Shown piece by piece: positions 11,421 to 22,660 of a DNA stretch of 64,000 nucleotides. The position numbers were made by a program, and so were the translations under genes. The stretch lies in contig CAJNDT010000126.1 of NCBI GenBank assembly GCA_905221615.1, forward strand, positions 124,001 to 188,000. The letters run 5' to 3'. Source of the stretch: Symbiodinium sp. CCMP2592. Taxonomy: Eukaryota; Sar; Dinophyceae; Suessiales; Symbiodiniaceae. Positions within the stretch are counted from its first letter, which is position 1. Each line of letters opens with the position of its first letter. The notes under the pieces are model-generated. The model was given only the letters and a program-made list of their open reading frames with translations, was not told the DNA's origin and did no database searches.

Positions 11421-11792
11421 ATTAAACCTTATAACCCGGGCATGAGCCGCAGGACTGCGAAGGCATCCGTTGGGCACGGACCGCAAGTTCAGAGAGCTCC
11501 ATCGAGTAAGAACCCCTGAGACCTAGCACCGTAAACCCCAAACCCAAACCGACCATAACCCGATCCCAAACCCGAAACCCCAAACTCTGACTCCCGAGAG
11601 ACGATGGCAGGACCTGTACAACTTGGGCCAGATGAAATTCAACGTCGCTTGGCTTTACCGCCCCTGAACATTCAGGGCACTTACAGTTACAGTCAGGGTG
11701 AAGGCAGGGTTTAGGATTCAGGGTTTTGATGTTCGGGTAAGCCAGTCGCTATTTCGGCTCAACGTCTCTGCAAAAGACTGGAATCCATACTA

Positions 11793-11862
11793 TCCCTAAA
11801 CCCTAAACCCCAAACCCTAAACCCTAAGCCCCTAAACCCCAAACCCTAAACCCTAAACCCAT
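11793..11862. repeat. Interstitial telomere-type tract (CCCTAAA)n, degenerate
   Basis: About nine CCCTAAA, CCCCAAA or CCCTAAG units in a row. Confidence 0.85.
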
Positions 11863-12107
11863 AGGCTCTTATTTCGAAAGAGCTTATGAAAAAGAAATCG
11901 AGGAGCAGCCTCGGAGTGGGTACGCAGATCCCACTCCCCTAAGACCATTACCCTAAGTCTCTAAATGGCCCAAAAGCCTTAAATATGAGATGGTCTTTAG
12001 GCCCAAAAGCCTTAAAATATGAGTCCTTAGAGCCTTTGGGTTAACATTCGGAGCCCCAAACCGCTAGAACTGGAAGTTAGGGCTTTGGCAGCTTCAGTGC
12101 CCAGCCA

Positions 12108-12168
12108 AGGACCAGTTCACTGCGCTCGAAGAAACGTTGCTTGTTCCAGCAAGTCCTATGTCGGTGCC
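12108..12168 (+). CDS. Candidate host exon, module A copy 3
   Basis: Encodes K-D-Q-F-T-A-L-E-E-T-L-L-V-P-A-S-P-M-S-V-P, with the Q-F core and the Pro/Ala-rich tail seen at 19897 and 57212. The glycine of M/L-G is replaced, so this is a weak member. Borders undefined. Confidence 0.25.
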
Positions 12169-12445
12169 AGTAAAACAGTAAGCGTTGCCGGTTTATGCGA
12201 ACAACGGTAAAGTGAGTACCGTATTAAGGCGCCGTGGACTGACATAGATATATGCTTTCATGTATGTATAACTACTGTGTGCATGTACGTATGCATGTAT
12301 GTAGATTCAATGTAGATATGCACGCATGTCTGTAACAATTGCCAGCTTCAGGTTCTAGGGATAGGGTTCCTGGGTTTAGGGTGTTCGTCTGTGTGTGTTT
12401 GTTGTTTTGCTCTCCCCATTGCCCGAGCCCAGAATATGGAATAGT

Positions 12446-12594
12446 TGAATCAAAGGGGAAAAGGAGGGACCCTTAATGGGGACCCCCACCCTAGAATGGG
12501 CCATATAATGGGTATATAATAGCTTTCTTAACAGTATAGAATAGCTATACTGAGGGTCCTTATTAAGGGTCCCTCCTTTTACCCTTGGATTGAA
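12446..12594. repeat. Inverted-repeat element, AAAAGGAGGGACCCTTAA family, copy 1
   Basis: Ends GGGGAAAAGGAGGGACCCTT and AAGGGTCCCTCCTTTTACCC pair over about 30 bp, extended by TTGAATCAAAGG / CCTTGGATTGAA. The second copy is at 16610-16756. Confidence 0.8.
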
Positions 12595-12890
12595 TTGTCA
12601 GCCAGATGCAGGCTTGCCTGAGAAAGTTGAAGCTTTCGAAGTCCTCCGTTGCATGTATGGCCCCAGTTCCGCTATGTATCCCTTACGAGGGCTCTGGGCT
12701 CTCAAATAATTGATATAACTGTTTGTCTTTGTTGTCATTACTATCGAAGTTATTATTGTGTGTTTTGCTGTTATTGTCATGTTATACGAATTATTACTGG
12801 CTTTGTTATTGCTATAGTTGTTAAGGTTGTTCTTAGTTTTTTATTGTTATGATTACTACTGGTACTCCTCTTCTCATGTGCTCTGCTCAG

Positions 12891-13000
12891 GTTCGGCACC
12901 CAAGACCGGAACACCTACGTGCAAGCGCACATACATCGGAAGCTGCATGCGCGCATCGTGGGCATGTCTGACGAGGAGCGCCGGCCTGCAAGATGATCCA
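12891..13000 (+). CDS. Candidate host exon, module B copy 3
   Basis: After GCTCAG| the + strand encodes F-G-T-Q-D-R-N-T-Y-V-Q-A-H-I-H-R-K-L-H and then A-R-I-V-G-M-S-D-E-E-R-R. This is the full module B pattern, uninterrupted. The coding block ends within about 15 bp of the inverted-repeat element at 13002, whose outer part contains CTTCGTAAGTAGG, so the element may supply the donor of the next intron. Function unknown. Confidence 0.5.
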
Positions 13001-13001
13001 T

Positions 13002-13123
13002 ACTTGGAAGGGCAGGGGACTTCGTAAGTAGGTTATAAGTAGAGTTATAAGTACCCCAAATGGAGTTACCCCAATTATAATCCTACTTATAACCTACTTG
13101 CTAAGTCCCCTGCCCTTCCAAGT
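13002..13123. repeat. Inverted-repeat element, ACTTGGAAGGGCAGGGGACT family, copy 1
   Basis: Arms of about 40 bp: ACTTGGAAGGGCAGGGGACT with GTAAGTAGGTTATAAGTAG at the left, and CTACTTATAACCTACTTG followed by AGTCCCCTGCCCTTCCAAGT at the right. A very similar copy lies at 59194-59312. The ends contain GTAAGT and, at the other side, CTAAG, resembling splice sites. Confidence 0.85.
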
Positions 13124-13179
13124 AGGTCTTTGATTTCAGTTCTTGGGGTTTAGGGTTTAGGGTCAAGACAACTTAGATA

Positions 13180-13274
13180 GTGAACGGGGGAACTTTCAAC
13201 TTTTTGGCCTTATATATTAGCTCTATATTAGAAAATTTGAATTTTTCGGGGCCCGGTTGTTGAAGAAGAGAGAC
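13180..13274. repeat. 95-bp dispersed repeat, copy 1
   Basis: Contains AACTTTCAACTTTTTGGCCT and ends GGGGCCCGGTTGTTGAAGAA. A near-identical copy is at 23967-24061. Not a simple palindrome. Confidence 0.8.
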
Positions 13275-13279
13275 AATAA

Positions 13280-13381
13280 GGGCGTTTCCGAAAATAGGGG
13301 ACCCGAAAAAAGAGAACCCGAGTTTTGTTAATTAGCAGGACACCCAAAATAAGGTACCCCCAAATTTTAGGAAACTCCCAT
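13280..13381. repeat. Inverted-repeat element, TTTCCGAAAATTAGGG family, short form
   Basis: Ends GGGCGTTTCCGAAAATAGGG and CAAATTTTAGGAAACTCCCA. It abuts the 95-bp repeat on its left. Confidence 0.75.
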
Positions 13382-14012
13382 GTAGAAGCGCTACTCATCC
13401 TTAGGGTTCTTATGCTTACAATTTTACTATTAGGATTCTTATGGTTACAATTCTATTTTACTATACATGCCACGATACCCTAAGTGCGAAGGCCCTGAGG
13501 CTCCAAGTACTTATAATTTCACGACTTCCTTAAACCCAAAACCATAAACTTCTGTAAACCCTAAACCCTTAACCCAAAACCCTTAAACCTTATAAAGAAC
13601 TACTTGGACCCTTAGGGGCTTGTGTTAGCATGCCGTCATCGCTTCATGATTGCTCGTTGTCCGGTCCTCCAGATCTTCAGGGCAGGGGCGGTTTAGGGCT
13701 TAAGGGGCTTAGGGTGTTAGGGTTTAGGAGTTTAGGGTTCAGGGTTTAAGGAGTTTGGGGTTATAGGGTTTAGGGCTTAGATTTAGGGGTTTAGGGTTTT
13801 AGGATTTATAAAGTTAGGGATTTTGGGTTTTAGGGGCACAGGCTTTCGGGTGCGTTCCTTATGCCCATCTCCGCTTCCACTTCTCCGAGCTTTGAAGCAA
13901 CACTACGGTGCCGTGCTCCAGAGAACCCGGAGCCTGAACTCGAATCTATGAGCCCGGAATCACCTACCTTTTTAAGGACTTGCTTATCGAAATCAAGGAA
14001 CCCCAAAAAGGT

Positions 14013-14210
14013 AGGAAACCCTAAACCCTAAACCCTAAACCCTAAACCCCTAAACCCCTAAACCCTAAACCCTAAACCCTAAACCCTAAACCCTAGGTTA
14101 TGTCGGCTTACGGTATGGGAAGCCTTTGCAGGAAACCTTTGGGGCTGCTAGGGTTGATGATACAAATCCCGCATTTTAGGGTTTAGGGTTTAGGGTTTAG
14201 GGTTTAGGAT
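14013..14210. repeat. Inverted pair of telomere-type arrays
   Basis: About twelve CCCTAAA or CCCCTAAA units (14013-14097) are followed by 75 bp of unique DNA and then five TTTAGGG units (14173-14210). The facing arrays could form a large hairpin. Confidence 0.85.
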
Positions 14211-14543
14211 TACCTTAAGGACCCTAAACTGCTGTAATTATATATGGTATATTCCGTATTATGGGTAATGCAGGATTTATAATCATCAACCGTATGAATA
14301 GTCCGAATCCCACCGCAGCCCACAGCCCGACTCTCAAATCTCAAGCCCTGAATCTCTGGAAAATCTGGGCACAGGACGTGCTGGCACTTGGAAAGCTGAG
14401 TTCCTGGGCGGCAGCCGAAGCCAGGCTTTGAGGAACTGTAGGATTTTTGGTTTTAGTGGCTTGGGGCGGGTTCCTAGGTAGGGTTTAAGTTTATCAACAT
14501 GCATGGCATCAGCCGCACCGGGTAATGCACATGGGGGGCTCCA

Positions 14544-14650
14544 TACAGGTAGTTGTCAAAATTGGGGTCCCTTTTTGGGTCCTTATTATAATGCGGTACC
14601 TAATATCTAGGGCACCCCAACAGGGACCATAATTTTGACAGCCACCCAAT
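14544..14650. repeat. Inverted-repeat element, GGTTGTCAAAATTA family, copy 1
   Basis: Ends AGGTAGTTGTCAAAATTGGG and CATAATTTTGACAGCCACCC. Other copies at 21839, 59694 and 61367. Confidence 0.75.
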
Positions 14651-14918
14651 ATGTATTAGTATGAAGAGTGTCGGGACCCGAAGCCCTAAACCCTGAGCCC
14701 TAAACCCTAAACCCTTTTCGGGTTCCAGTTAACCTGATCCTGAGAACTCAGCATGCCCAACGTGCCGTCGCCTCGCGCAAAAAGTCCGAAGCACCAAAAC
14801 GGTGATACATACGCAAAACACAGCAGTAATTCTTCCTATGAAAACCCTACTTTGTAGTCATTATGCCGAGCCTTGGCGCCTTGTGCTCCAAGGACTTTCA
14901 GGATCAAGCCTGAAGCCA

Positions 14919-15041
14919 CTAATTACCTACTATTTGCTTATGAACCCCCCAAAAAATGAAAATAATAATCCCTATATTCCCCCATAAGGAATATATTTTT
15001 TCTATTTTTTTGGGGTGGTTCTTAAGCAAATAGTAGTTACT
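14919..15041. repeat. Inverted-repeat element with TACTATTTGCTTATGAAC ends
   Basis: AATTACCTACTATTTGCTTA at the left faces TAAGCAAATAGTAGTTACT at the right, around an AT-rich centre. Single copy. Confidence 0.75.
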
Positions 15042-15413
15042 CATACAGGGTTGAGGGTCCAGTGAGTCCAAGGTTCAGGGTGGAGGGTCGAGACTAAGCC
15101 CTACTCAGTAAACTCCCAACCCTCTATCCTTAGCAGTGAGGCCTGGAAGCCTTCAACATTGCTCTGAACTCTGAATACAATGTCCACAGAACCTTGTAAA
15201 AACTCTATGAAGCGTGTCGCTGATAAACCGTGAAGCATCCTAAAGCCCTAAAGACGCTGAACCCACAAACCCCTGAAGTGTTCAAGCCCTGAAGCCCGAA
15301 AGATCTTAAGCTCAAGCCGAACACCGCCCCAGAGCAGCCCCAAGCCCGTTTGGATCCCTAAACGATCCCTTTCAGGAACCCCAACCCTCAGACTGACGGA
15401 TAACTTAGAAGCT

Positions 15414-15499
15414 GCCCCCGCCCTGTAATAGTGACTATAAGGATTATATTAGGGCCCTATTATATTCCTATTATACCACTATTACAGGGTGGGGGCCCC
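15414..15499. repeat. Short inverted-repeat element, CCCCGCCCTGTAATAGTG ends
   Basis: GCCCCCGCCCTGTAATAGTG faces CACTATTACAGGGTGGGGGC. Single copy. Confidence 0.75.
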
Positions 15500-15620
15500 T
15501 TCTAACGGATAACCCTCAACCCTAAAGCCCTGAACCCTCAAAGCCCTAAACACTGAACCATTAGCCCCTAAACCCCATAAACCCCACACCCTCAACCCGC
15601 GAAGCCCTCGATAACCCTGG

Positions 15621-15718
15621 CTTAGTAGCTGAGTAGGTAACCTTTACCTTATTGAGGTTTATATCCTACCATATTTGAGAAGGTTAACCTTTTTTGGGGG
15701 AGGGTGCTCATCGCTATG
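15621..15718. repeat. Inverted-repeat element, CTTAGTAGCTGAGT family, copy 2
   Basis: CTTAGTAGCTGAGTAGGTAA at the left; GGTTAACC and GTGCTCATCGCTATG at the right. Confidence 0.65.
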
Positions 15719-15769
15719 ATTCCTCACCTTAAACCCTAAACTCCGAAACCCCTAAACCCGGATCCAGAC

Positions 15770-15835
15770 TTCAACGAGCAGTTCAACAGAATGGGCATCG
15801 ATGGTCCGGCATTGAACGACCCTTCACAGAATTCG
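15770..15835 (+). CDS. Candidate host exon, module A copy 4
   Basis: Encodes D-F-N-E-Q-F-N-R-M-G-I-D-G-P-A-L-N-D-P, a strong match to module A at 19897 and 57212. The upstream sequence ends in a run of CCTAAACCC-like words, and the acceptor is not clear. Module B copy 4 follows 1.7 kb downstream. Confidence 0.45.
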
Positions 15836-16609
15836 TTACGGGTTTAAGGTTTTAGTGCTAGGGGTTTTCGTAGTGGTTGTACAATTTGTTGTTTACAGTG
15901 CTTCTGTTGAGAAAGCTTCTAGGGATCGTTCATACGGTTTTTGGTTTTGGTATAGTATAGCGAGTTTGGCGTTCAGGGATTAGGGCATGGGGTCGGAAAT
16001 GTTACTGGATTGTATACGGTCAATCATCTTGATGTTCACGGATTATGTAGGCGAGCGAGCAAAAGTGGCAGTTTATGCTTCCTTGTTCGGGGGGCTTGGG
16101 ACTTGAATGTTTGCGATTTTCGGTTGAGCTCGAAAGATTTTGGAAACGATTCTGCTCCCTTGCAGACCTTGGCATTGGCTGTTAGCCTTCTTTGCAAAGA
16201 TTCTGTCTGTCTCCTTGTGGGCATCGCTCGCTCCTCTTCTCCAGTCCTGGGCCTGCTGTCTTTGTAGATACGCTTAGCCGGTAGACTCCTGATTGCTCCC
16301 CAAAATCTTGTTCTAATGTCCCCTGTACAACAGAACCCTATTTCAAAACACCGTTGAACCCTAAACCCGATGTTACCACGAATGAGGACCTTGGGGGGTC
16401 CTTGTTGCAGAACCCCATGCTTTGGGGTTGCGGGTTTAGGGGTTCTGTAGCTTGCGTCAGGAGCAGATGAGCGCGACGAACGTGGCAGACTTCGGCGTGT
16501 TGCCTTGGCTGCATTGTCAGCGTGGATCATTGGGGTTCGGTCTTGGGTATGGGCATACTATAACAAACATAGTCCCATATGCCTCCAAACTCTGTTCTAA
16601 TTCTTGCCC

Positions 16610-16756
16610 TTAATCTAGGGGTAAAAGGAGGGACCCTTAACAAGGACCCCTAGGCCCTTGGTATATACCCTTAATGTAGCTAATATATACCCATTATATA
16701 GCCCATTATAGGGTAGGGGTCCCCATTAAGGGTCCCTCCTTTTCCCCTTTGACTTA
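16610..16756. repeat. Inverted-repeat element, AAAAGGAGGGACCCTTAA family, copy 2
   Basis: Ends GGGGTAAAAGGAGGGACCCT and AGGGTCCCTCCTTTTCCCCT pair over about 30 bp. Confidence 0.8.
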
Positions 16757-17172
16757 AGTTAGGTTCTTTAATCCGCTGCTCATACCCCTCAACTCTACGC
16801 AGCACTTAGCCCGAAGCCACAACTGTGAACTGCCGCGAACGCGAGTCCTGATATCTAGGCCCTAAGGTTTGTGCCGGGATCTGTGTTTGACACAGAAGCT
16901 AAAAAAGCGTGGTGGGTGCTCGATAGTTGGTGGTGTTTCCGTCGGTTTAAGCCAGGCACAACTGCACAACAAAGCCTTTCCTTGATTATTTGGTGTTTCG
17001 TAGCTGCATCGTTCATCACTGGCGTGCCAGCGACATAAGTTAAAGCCTGTCCTCAAGATGAAATCATTTGCATAATGTTACTGGTAACTAGGTTATACCC
17101 AGTACAGCCACCGTCACTGTCCCACAATCAATCGTCGTCCCCGCCGTCGCCTTTTCCTCACAATTATCAGAA

Positions 17173-17326
17173 TCATCATCATCATCATCATCATCACCAC
17201 CTCGCCATAATCATCCCCCATCGCAGAAACGACAGCATCATCATCATCATCATCGTCATCATCAGTTCTCATCACCAACATCGTTTCTGCATCATCATCA
17301 TCGTCATCATCATCATCATCATCATG
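17173..17326. repeat. CAT trinucleotide microsatellite
   Basis: Runs of CAT broken by short unique DNA. It explains the poly-His, poly-Ile and poly-Asp frames in this stretch. Confidence 0.9.
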
Positions 17327-17509
17327 AGCCATCGTGCCTGACCCGAAGATCCAAAGCCTCAACCCCGAGACCTTCAGCCTTCTAGCGATTTAGTTTGAAA
17401 ATCTCACTAGAAGGGGCAGGATCTAACAGAACAAGCCTTCTAAAACCAAAGCCCGAAAGCCTAAACAGCCCCAAAAAGGCCAACAAAGCAAAACGGCTCC
17501 GGATCGCAG

Positions 17510-17615
17510 GTTCGGCGCCCTCGACCGTGAGGGCTACATCCAAGCCCGAGTGCATCGGAAGCTGCACCCACAGATAACCCACATGTCGGACGAGGATCAG
17601 CGCGATTTATTGACG
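17510..17615 (+). CDS. Candidate host exon, module B copy 4
   Basis: After GATCGCAG| the + strand encodes F-G-A-L-D-R-E-G-Y-I-Q-A-R-V-H-R-K-L-H, then P-Q-I-T-H-M-S-D-E-D-Q-R-D-L-L. This is the clearest full module B, followed by ACG|GTTTAG. Compared with 12891, many changes fall at synonymous positions while the residues are retained, suggesting selection on the protein. A short inverted-repeat element starts 14 bp downstream. Function unknown. Confidence 0.5.
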
Positions 17616-17628
17616 GTTTAGGTTTACT

Positions 17629-17714
17629 TACCGTTGGTTAGTAGGGACTGGAGGAATGGGGTACAATTAGAACTACTATTGCTACCATTCCTCCATTCCC
17701 TACTAGAGAAGGTA
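17629..17714. repeat. Short inverted-repeat element with TAGTAGGGACTGGAGGAATG ends
   Basis: TTAGTAGGGACTGGAGGAAT faces ATTCCTCCATTCCCTACTAG; the outer ends read ACTTACC and GGTAAG, like donor sites in both orientations. Confidence 0.7.
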
Positions 17715-17743
17715 AGTTTAGGGAGTTCAGGGAGTTTACCTAT

Positions 17744-17842
17744 AGTCTCCATTGTAGTTCCTTTTTTTTATAACCAAAATCCCTATTATAGGGTCCTAAC
17801 CATAAAACTGGTTAACCAAAAAAAGGAACTACAATGGAGACT
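17744..17842. repeat. Perfect 25-bp inverted repeat
   Basis: AGTCTCCATTGTAGTTCCTT (plus five further T) at the left is exactly mirrored at 17818-17842, around a 49-bp centre. Confidence 0.85.
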
Positions 17843-17991
17843 TTTGGATTACTAAAGGCCCCTATATTATAGTACCCCTATAGATCCCTCATAGTAACCC
17901 TTATAGACCCCTTAAAAGGAGTTCGGGGAGTTTATGGTTGAAGGTCTTTTGGGCTTCAGATCTGTGCTTGGGAGTTTAGACTTTTGGGGTT

Positions 17992-18187
17992 TGGGAATTT
18001 CCGAAAATTCGGGGTTCCTTTAAAGGGATCCTTTAAGGGTTCCTTAAAGGGATCTATAGGGGTTCTATAGAGGGTTTAGGGTCTAGAGTTTCCGACAATT
18101 AGGGATACCTTATTTTGGGGTCCTTATAATGAGGATCCTAGTATTTTAGGGTTCTAGATTAAGATCCCCTATTTTCGCAAACTCCCA
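17992..18187. repeat. Inverted-repeat element, TTTCCGAAAATTAGGG family, long form copy 2
   Basis: Ends GGGAATTTCCGAAAATTCGG and CCCTATTTTCGCAAACTCCC, with the internal end copy near 18087. Same organisation as 24896-25093 and, inverted, 5480-5676. Confidence 0.8.
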
Positions 18188-18880
18188 TATGGGTTGGAGG
18201 GTTTCGGGTTTACAGTTTTAAAGGAGGTTGGGGGATGCTTACGGTTTGAGATCACCAGGGGGCTTTCGAAGATTTGAATCTTGAGCAAATGTGGCTCCCA
18301 GCACTGAGGGCACTACACCATAAGCCCTTAAACCCTAAACCCCTAAACCCCTAAGCCCTAAACCCTTTTTTGCATCCGGTCTGCAGCGGCTCTACCGGGT
18401 CCGCCATCAAGCTTGTTTGGAACGACGAAACCCTAAACCTTTGAACCCAAAGACCCAAAGCCCTAAGACTCCCAGAGCTTTCATCCTTCGTCCCTGTGGC
18501 TCTGGACAGAAGCGCTTACAAAGAACCGGAAGAGAAACCCCAACTTTAGGCCTTTAAGGGCGAGCTTAGGGTTCAGGGTTTAGGGGTTTAGGGTTTAGCG
18601 CGGGCTTCAATGCTTTAAGGGGGGACCCTTCGAACGGGCTTTAAAGAGGCTCCCTATCGCATCGCTTTTTGGAGTCCTCAGGTGAATGGAAACAGCTGAG
18701 CTGCTAAAGCCCTAAAGCCTGAAACTGCGAGGCCTTCTCGGTTTAGGGTTGTGGGTTTAGGGTTTAGGGTTTCTCACCGAAGCTGAACGCAGTCCTTAAT
18801 TCTTGTAGTTCCTGTTATCCAGAGGCCCCGTTTCCTTTGGTGTTGTAGCACCCATCTTGAATATTAGGGCTTTAGTCCCA

Positions 18881-18982
18881 GAGGGTCCATATATACTACC
18901 ATTATGGAATTAGGTCCCAAAAGACCATCCCCATTATGGCTTTGGGGGCCTAATTCCATAATGGTAGTATATATGGACCCTC
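18881..18982. repeat. Perfect 34-bp inverted repeat (candidate recent MITE)
   Basis: The left arm from GAGGGTCCATATATACTACC (18881-18914) is mirrored without mismatch at 18949-18982, around a 34-bp centre. Perfect arms imply a young or maintained structure. It gives the mirrored frames on both strands here, which are not genes. Confidence 0.9.
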
Positions 18983-19443
18983 TAGGAGTTAAGGTATCGA
19001 GATCTCTTGGGACGCTTGGGGAGGGAGTCGCGGACGTGAGGCTTGGCCTGTGCTTCTTTGGACCCTTACGCCTTACTTGGATGATCATGGCGCTTAGCAT
19101 GTAAGGTCATAAGTAGCGTGGTTGATGTCATTAGCGATAAGAGGTACTTACTGTTACAACCCTATAGTTGCTACGTCCCATGATCGAAGAGATTTAGATA
19201 CGTCCCCTGATCCTCACAATAGGAATCAGGATTCTGTATAAAACCGTCCTTTTCAGGTGCTCCCTACTATGATTTCCTTCTATGAGTCCTTAAAACAGTA
19301 AGTTATTTGGGGTCCAGGTAACCCTAAACCCGAAATCCTAAACCCCTCAACCCGTATAAGCCCCAAACCACGAGAACCCTACAAACCCACAAACCCGAAA
19401 TCCGTTCTCCCCCGTAGTGATATGGTATATACCTTAAATTAAA

Positions 19444-19463
19444 GATATATATATATATATATA
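19444..19463. repeat. (AT)n microsatellite
   Basis: A run of about ten AT dinucleotides. Confidence 0.9.
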
Positions 19464-19896
19464 AACAGTTTACAAAAAGAGAAACCATTTAGAGAAAACT
19501 GAATTGTATTCCCTCCTTTTGGAGCCTCCAGGAGGTGCTGCATTTGGGGAAGCTCAGCGCCGCGGCTGTAAGTGGAAGTTCCCCCCGACCCATACCAAAA
19601 TGCGGGGTGCCTTAAGGGGCGTCCATGTTGAAGCATGAACACAAGGAGTTCGTCAGGTGATTGCAGGGATCGGAGCAATTAGTGATAGTATTCCTCAAGG
19701 TTCCTTTTCTAGGTTTAGTTCGGAATACCCAAAGCCCTGTTCTAGTTTCTAAGGCCCATACGGGTAGATCTTTAATTTAGTTGGAGAACTGCGCATATAG
19801 TACCTGTACAGAAACCCTATAGAAGCCCTTATCCCTTTAAGGGACCTTAAAACAAGGAACCCTAACTTAGAGAACTGCCCACATGAATCCTCCCGA

Positions 19897-19966
19897 GGCT
19901 TCAACGAGCAATTCCGCACACTGGGCTTAGATGCAGCTCCGGTGCCCATTGCCCCTGGGAAGGGAA
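19897..19966 (+). CDS. Candidate host exon, module A copy 5
   Basis: Encodes G-F-N-E-Q-F-R-T-L-G-L-D-A-A-P-V-P-I-A-P-G, sharing F-N-E-Q-F-R-x-L/M-G-x-D and a Pro-rich tail with 57212. Borders unresolved. Module B copy 5 follows at 22661. Confidence 0.45.
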
Positions 19967-20189
19967 TGCGATTTGGAGGAAGTTCGAGTTCAGGGTTGCT
20001 GAAACACGGCGAGCCGCAGTTTCAGAAGTTGTTAGTGAAAGGCTCGAGGGAAAAGCAAGTGCTTCGCAAGGACTCTCTTGCATTCACAGCTGTCACTGAC
20101 AAGGCTTGTTGCTGGGAGTGTACCCCACGTAGAGGCCTGAGAAGTGTACCAACACAGAGATCTGAAGTATTCATGAGACTGCTCACCAA

Positions 20190-20272
20190 CACTATTGTGG
20201 GGGGTTCCTTATTCTGATTATAGTATAATGGGCCCCAAAACCCTATTCTAATTATTAAGGTCCCTATAATAT
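20190..20272. repeat. GGCCTTAATAATTA-family element, copy 3
   Basis: CACTATTGTGGGGGGTTCCT, TTATAGTATAATGGGCCCC and ATTCTAATTATTAAGGTCCC in the family order. Confidence 0.6.
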
Positions 20273-20638
20273 TGTGCCCATTATATAGATCCCTTATAGT
20301 AACCCTTATCGACCCCCTTAAAGGAACCCTGTTCCAATTATTCAGGCCCTTATATTGGCTTTTTAGATGTTGCAGCCTGGGTTTGGGATCGTCTTACGCT
20401 GTAAGCAGGCAACCCATACCGGATTGCACCCATTTAAGTGGTCAAAGTAGACCCCTAAACCCTGAACCGGGGGCAAAAGGACCTCTGAACCCCTAAACAC
20501 CTAAACGCGAAGCCCGAAGCCCACAGACCCTGAGCTCCAAACTTGAACCATGTTGCGGTGAGAAGGCAAGAGCTTCCAACGGGCTTGGGTTTAAAGTTCA
20601 GGGTTACCGGGTGTAGGGTTGTAAGTTTAAGGGTTAAT

Positions 20639-20737
20639 GTAGGGGCCGGAACAATTAGAATAGGGTTTGGCGAGTTCCTTATTATGATTGTAGTACAGTA
20701 TACCCCCAAACCCCATTCTAATTGTTAAGACCCCTGT
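20639..20737. repeat. GGCCTTAATAATTA-family element, copy 4
   Basis: GTAGGGGCCGGAACAATTAG faces CTAATTGTTAAGACCCCTGT, with a palindromic TTATTATGATTGTAGTACAG centre. Confidence 0.65.
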
Positions 20738-21062
20738 ATTACGGGCGTTCGGGTTTAGGGGGCTGCCGCGAGTTTAGAGTTTGTCATACCTAAGCAGATC
20801 TGCTTGCAGCCTTCGGTCCGTAGCATCAGCCCTTACAGCCGAAACACTCTACAGTGGAATCTCGTGATCTCCAAAACTTCGGGCAGTTGCACTCTTCAAG
20901 GGGGCCAACTTACTTCTTTTCGTTTATGCTTGGTGCCTCGCCGTGTACATCAACTTTGCTCTTGACCTCATTTCGGGGTCGCAATAAGTCCTTCCTTAAC
21001 CCTACGTCCTAAACCCTACACCCTAAACCGCGTATCATACAACTCTATTCTAATCCTATCTA

Positions 21063-21167
21063 GTATAGAGGCCTTAAGAATTACCTCTACTATTTTGGTG
21101 GTTCCTTACTGTATTTGTATAATGGGACACAAAACCATGTTCCCATTCTCATGGCCCCTATATTATA
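21063..21167. repeat. GGCCTTAATAATTA-family element, copy 5
   Basis: GAGGCCTTAAGAATTACCTC followed by GTATTTGTATAATGGGACAC and ATGGCCCCTATATTA. Confidence 0.55.
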
Positions 21168-21638
21168 GTATCCCGTATAGTGACCCTTATAGACCTTTTT
21201 ATAGGAACCCTATTCAACTCTAATCTAATCCTATCTAGGCCCTCCTTTAGCTGTCGCAGGCCCTCTTGTCCACTGGCATCGGTGACCGAAGGATTCTCCT
21301 TGAATACCGAAATCTAAAGCCGTCAGCCCTACCATAAGAGTCTATGTACCCAAATGGGGTCTCTTCAAAGGTGCCATAAGGGCTCCTTTAAGGGATCCAG
21401 AAGGGTTCTATAAGGATGTAGGGCGCAGGGCGTAGGCGTCCACGTACCCAAATACTATATGCTTTGGACTCAAGGTAATCCCTATACAGATACCTTACTT
21501 TGGTGCCAAACCCTCAGGGTTACCTCTCCACCCTAAGCGGTTTTAGGGTTTGGGCTTAGGGCACCAACCCGAAGAAATCCACGCTCGGCAGGTCCAAGAT
21601 CCTGCTCTTAGCCCAAAACCCTCAGCCCCTAAACCCTT

Positions 21639-21731
21639 CCTTAACCCTGAAGAACCTACCTTTTTAAGGACCTATATAAGGAAATCATAGTAGGGAACCC
21701 TAAAAAGGTAGGTTCTTCAGGGTTAAGGTAA
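21639..21731. repeat. CCTTAACCCTGAAG-family inverted-repeat element, copy 2
   Basis: Arms of about 27 bp: CCTTAACCCTGAAGAACCTA / TAGGTTCTTCAGGGTTAAGG, around a centre shared with 5353-5452. Confidence 0.85.
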
Positions 21732-21838
21732 GCCTTCAACCCCGAAACCCTAAACCCTGAAACTCTCAACCCCGAAGTAGCCCAGGACCAGGTTTTACCG
21801 TGACTTCGGCGGCACTTGGCTAGCGGAGGCCAAACTCC

Positions 21839-21947
21839 ATATGGGTGGTTATCAAAATTAGGGTCCTTTTTTGGGTACCGTAAGTAGTAGGTGCCGTATG
21901 ATATTAGGGACCCAAAAAGGGACCCTAATTTTGACAACCACCCATAT
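21839..21947. repeat. GGTTGTCAAAATTA-family inverted-repeat element, copy 2
   Basis: ATATGGGTGGTTATCAAAAT faces ATTTTGACAACCACCCATAT; inner parts GTCCTTTTTTGGGTACC / GGGACCCAAAAAGGGAC also pair. Best-preserved copy. Confidence 0.85.
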
Positions 21948-22660
21948 GGCAGGCGTTTATCTCGACTTCGGATTGTTTGGGGCTCAGGGGGTTTGGGGTT
22001 TCGGGGGGTTTGGGATTCAGGGGGGTCAGGGTTTGGGAGGTTTTGAGGCGTAGGGTGAAGCCAGGCAGTTGGAGCAAGCTATTCTCATGCCTTTAACCTG
22101 GAGCATGACGGTAATTCTCTTGGGAACACGTTCCTCTTATAGTTACTTCGAAGTATGTTTCACTCGCTGGTTCCTCTAACCCCTAAGAAACAGCTACAAT
22201 CATAATTGTTGCTAGGGGTCTGGGTTCAGTATAGTCCTAATTACTTAATTAACGTATTGTAAATCCGCATAACCTCCAGCATCGAATTCTTGGACCCTTC
22301 AATACTTCCCGCCAGACCCCGGCCCGTAAACCCTAAACCCAGTTGCGAACACTTGTCCAGGGTTCGCTCTTTCCCTCGGTTACCTTGAACAGCCACAACC
22401 TTTAGGGACCCTACGAATAGATGCACAAACATGTAGAGTGCAAACATAATATGTGTTATGCTAGCCTGAAGGGACATTGATATAGAGTTTGAAGCTATGG
22501 TCTAGGACTTAAACTTTCGGCTGCGAAAGCAAGAACAGCAAGCTTGGGTATTGCTAGTTGTGTTCGGACTTCCGGGATTTTCCGGGAGTGGGATCGAGCA
22601 CTTCGGGTTTGCGGCTGTTGGATTGCTGGGATCGGTGCAAAGCGTCGAAGCCGCGCTGAG

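Noticed and set aside
16036-16530. 164-codon - strand frame
   Set aside because: No recognisable domain, includes CCCTAAA-type words, and overlaps ordinary non-coding sequence; likely chance.
17114-17362. Poly-Asp / poly-His frames
   Set aside because: Produced by the CAT microsatellite.
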